From NCBI RefSeq assembly GCF_034353875.1, contig NZ_CP133784.1, positions 4,988,501 to 5,052,500 on the forward strand: a stretch of 64,000 bases of DNA, written 5' to 3'. This DNA comes from Pseudomonas sp. MH9.2. GTDB taxonomy: Bacteria > Pseudomonadota > Gammaproteobacteria > Pseudomonadales > Pseudomonadaceae. Position 1 is the stretch's first letter, and each line of letters opens with the position of its first letter. Of this stretch, positions 63,063 to 64,000 are shown piece by piece. Both the position numbers and the translations under genes were made by a program. The notes beneath the pieces were generated by a model. The model worked only from the letters and a program-made list of their open reading frames with translations, did no database searches and was not told the origin of the DNA.

Positions 63063-64000
63063 TCATTCATCATTGCTCTGGCTAGCCTCCGCCTGATTGG
63101 CTTGGATGGCTTTGGTCGCGGCCACTCCTCCTCGCTTGGTAAGGTCTATACCGATGACCTTGATGTCTTCAACGTTAGGAAACCTCGAAGCGATGGTCAA
63201 CCAGTGTTCTTGCAATGCGGTTACTAGATCATTAAACCCGACCCGACCTTTGCTGGGCGACTCCCACGTGGCCTGACCTCCATGGTTCACCAGCAAAAAG
63301 ATGCCACAGCTTGAGCTTACGTCGCGTAAGTAATCCCCGCAGAGCTGGTTCTCAAGCCGTTCGAAATGCCCGGAGCCGCTCCAGTTCTGCGAAAGCTTTA
63401 GTTCGACAGGTACGGGCGCGTAGGACAGGCTGTTCTGGAATCGATAATCAGGGCGCTTGTCATCGGCGAGCTGCTCTTCCTGTGGAACAACGTAGTGTCC
63501 TGCAGCGTGATCTCTCAACCACTTACCGATGAACTTCCGAATGGAGGTTTCCTGATTGGTCTGGAGCAGAATCTCTGCATAGCTCGAATCGCCATCTTCT
63601 AAATCGTGCTTTAAGTCCAGAAGACGATCAATCGCCAGGTTCCAGAGTTCACGATGGGTGGACGGCGTGCTTTCCAGCGACTCATGAAACTCGACGACCT
63701 TCGATGGTTTCCAAGGCGGCGTCTGCGAGTCGGCTGTAGCTTTCTGCTGAGCGTAGAATGCGTTCCAGGGACGTAATCGCTCGGCAGGGTGGGCCTGTGC
63801 GATTTCCTGCAATGCTAGGAATGATTCTTTCCCAGGCGTCTCCCGGATAAAAGCTAAAAGCCCATCACGAGCATTTTGGGCATCGTCCCTAAGTCCGGGG
63901 GAATAGACCCCTTTTCCTGCGCGGTCAATGTCTTCTGCAATTCGTATGTAGGTGTGCATCAGCAGATACAGCGCTTTTGCATGCTCAACCGTTTTGTAAT
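63063..64000 (-). CDS. Protein with PD-(D/E)XK-like nuclease motif, C-terminal part (runs off the window)
   Basis: The frame is open from the window edge; an internal ATG at 63959 is not a convincing start because codons before it (YKTVEHAKALYLL) continue the same helix. The visible 311 residues include a helical part, then RPDYRFQNSLSYAPVPVELK, in which D and E-x-K form a PD-(D/E)XK nuclease pattern, and a strand-turn-helix CGIFLLVNHGGQATW. The sequence upstream may hold a large ATPase, as in many defence proteins, but this is not visible. It lies beside the recombinase island. Confidence 0.55.
   Translation of the reverse strand, partial: YKTVEHAKALYLLMHTYIRIAEDIDRAGKGVYSPGLRDDAQNARDGLLAFIRETPGKESFLALQEIAQAHPAERLRPWNAFYAQQKATADSQTPPWKPSKVVEFHESLESTPSTHRELWNLAIDRLLDLKHDLEDGDSSYAEILLQTNQETSIRKFIGKWLRDHAAGHYVVPQEEQLADDKRPDYRFQNSLSYAPVPVELKLSQNWSGSGHFERLENQLCGDYLRDVSSSCGIFLLVNHGGQATWESPSKGRVGFNDLVTALQEHWLTIASRFPNVEDIKVIGIDLTKRGGVAATKAIQANQAEASQSNDE

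Overview
The window looks like accessory DNA from a Pseudomonas of the syringae/fluorescens type. Supporting signs are an MvaT/MvaU-type silencer, a QseB/PmrA-like two-component system behind a PmrA-box array, pieces of the UV-resistance polymerase gene rulB, IS5/IS66/IS3/IS110/IS630-type elements, group II intron debris and many Pseudomonas-like gene fragments. Intact operons alternate with broken genes, so this is a genomic island or a large plasmid rather than core chromosome. No rRNA, tRNA, CRISPR array or replication origin was recognised.

Layout. 1-2.2 kb: a triple PmrA-type operator and a PmrA/PmrB-like pair. 2.3-3.6 kb: a rulB remnant and a decayed copy of a cobalamin-riboswitch leader. 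3.6-9 kb: a thioesterase, then a sulfide-detoxification operon on the minus strand (persulfide dioxygenase, DUF442-sulfide:quinone oxidoreductase fusion, TauE exporter) with a DsrE-like gene and an orphan antitoxin nearby. 9.4-11.5 kb: a DUF202 gene, two haem-protein pseudogenes, a YheV-like zinc protein and a small ORF. 11.8-13.9 kb: a cobalamin riboswitch cut in two by an IS5-family element, followed by its cobalt-transporter gene. 14-16.1 kb: an unknown gene and broken rcnA and yqaA fragments.

16-24.7 kb: a ModA-like periplasmic protein diverging from a second two-component system, a DacC-type carboxypeptidase, a truncated nhaA, a Usp/SulP pair, an IS630 fragment and mvaT. 24.8-27.6 kb: regulator, TonB-receptor and rcnA fragments, a histidine-tailed EamA transporter, and intron/IS66 debris. 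27.7-31.9 kb: a LysR regulator diverging from a short-chain dehydrogenase, AhpD-like protein, cupin and amine-oxidase operon. 32-35.8 kb: an IS66 element next to a complete IS3-family element.

36.3-46.3 kb is the most striking part. It holds a 1236-residue protein of unknown family with a possible C-terminal nuclease domain, then a 1707-residue exonuclease/RecQ/UvrD fusion. The latter ends beside a perfect palindrome that abuts the 3' end of rulB, a known integration hotspot in Pseudomonas. Two diverged, oppositely oriented units of about 150 bp flank the helicase segment.

46.5-52.7 kb: TspO, a TetR-EamA operon, IS66/intron debris and a complete IS66 element with an 8-bp target duplication. 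52.9-61.2 kb: several orphan genes and a three-gene recombinase operon (481/1127/229 residues) that resembles gamma-mobile-trio (GmtY-GmtZ-GmtX) or GInt-type modules, preceded by a 36-bp perfect palindrome. 61.4-64 kb: a TetR gene inside IS3 ends, and the C-terminal part of a protein with a PD-(D/E)XK-like nuclease motif that runs off the window.

Family names come from reading translations and motifs by eye; no search was run.
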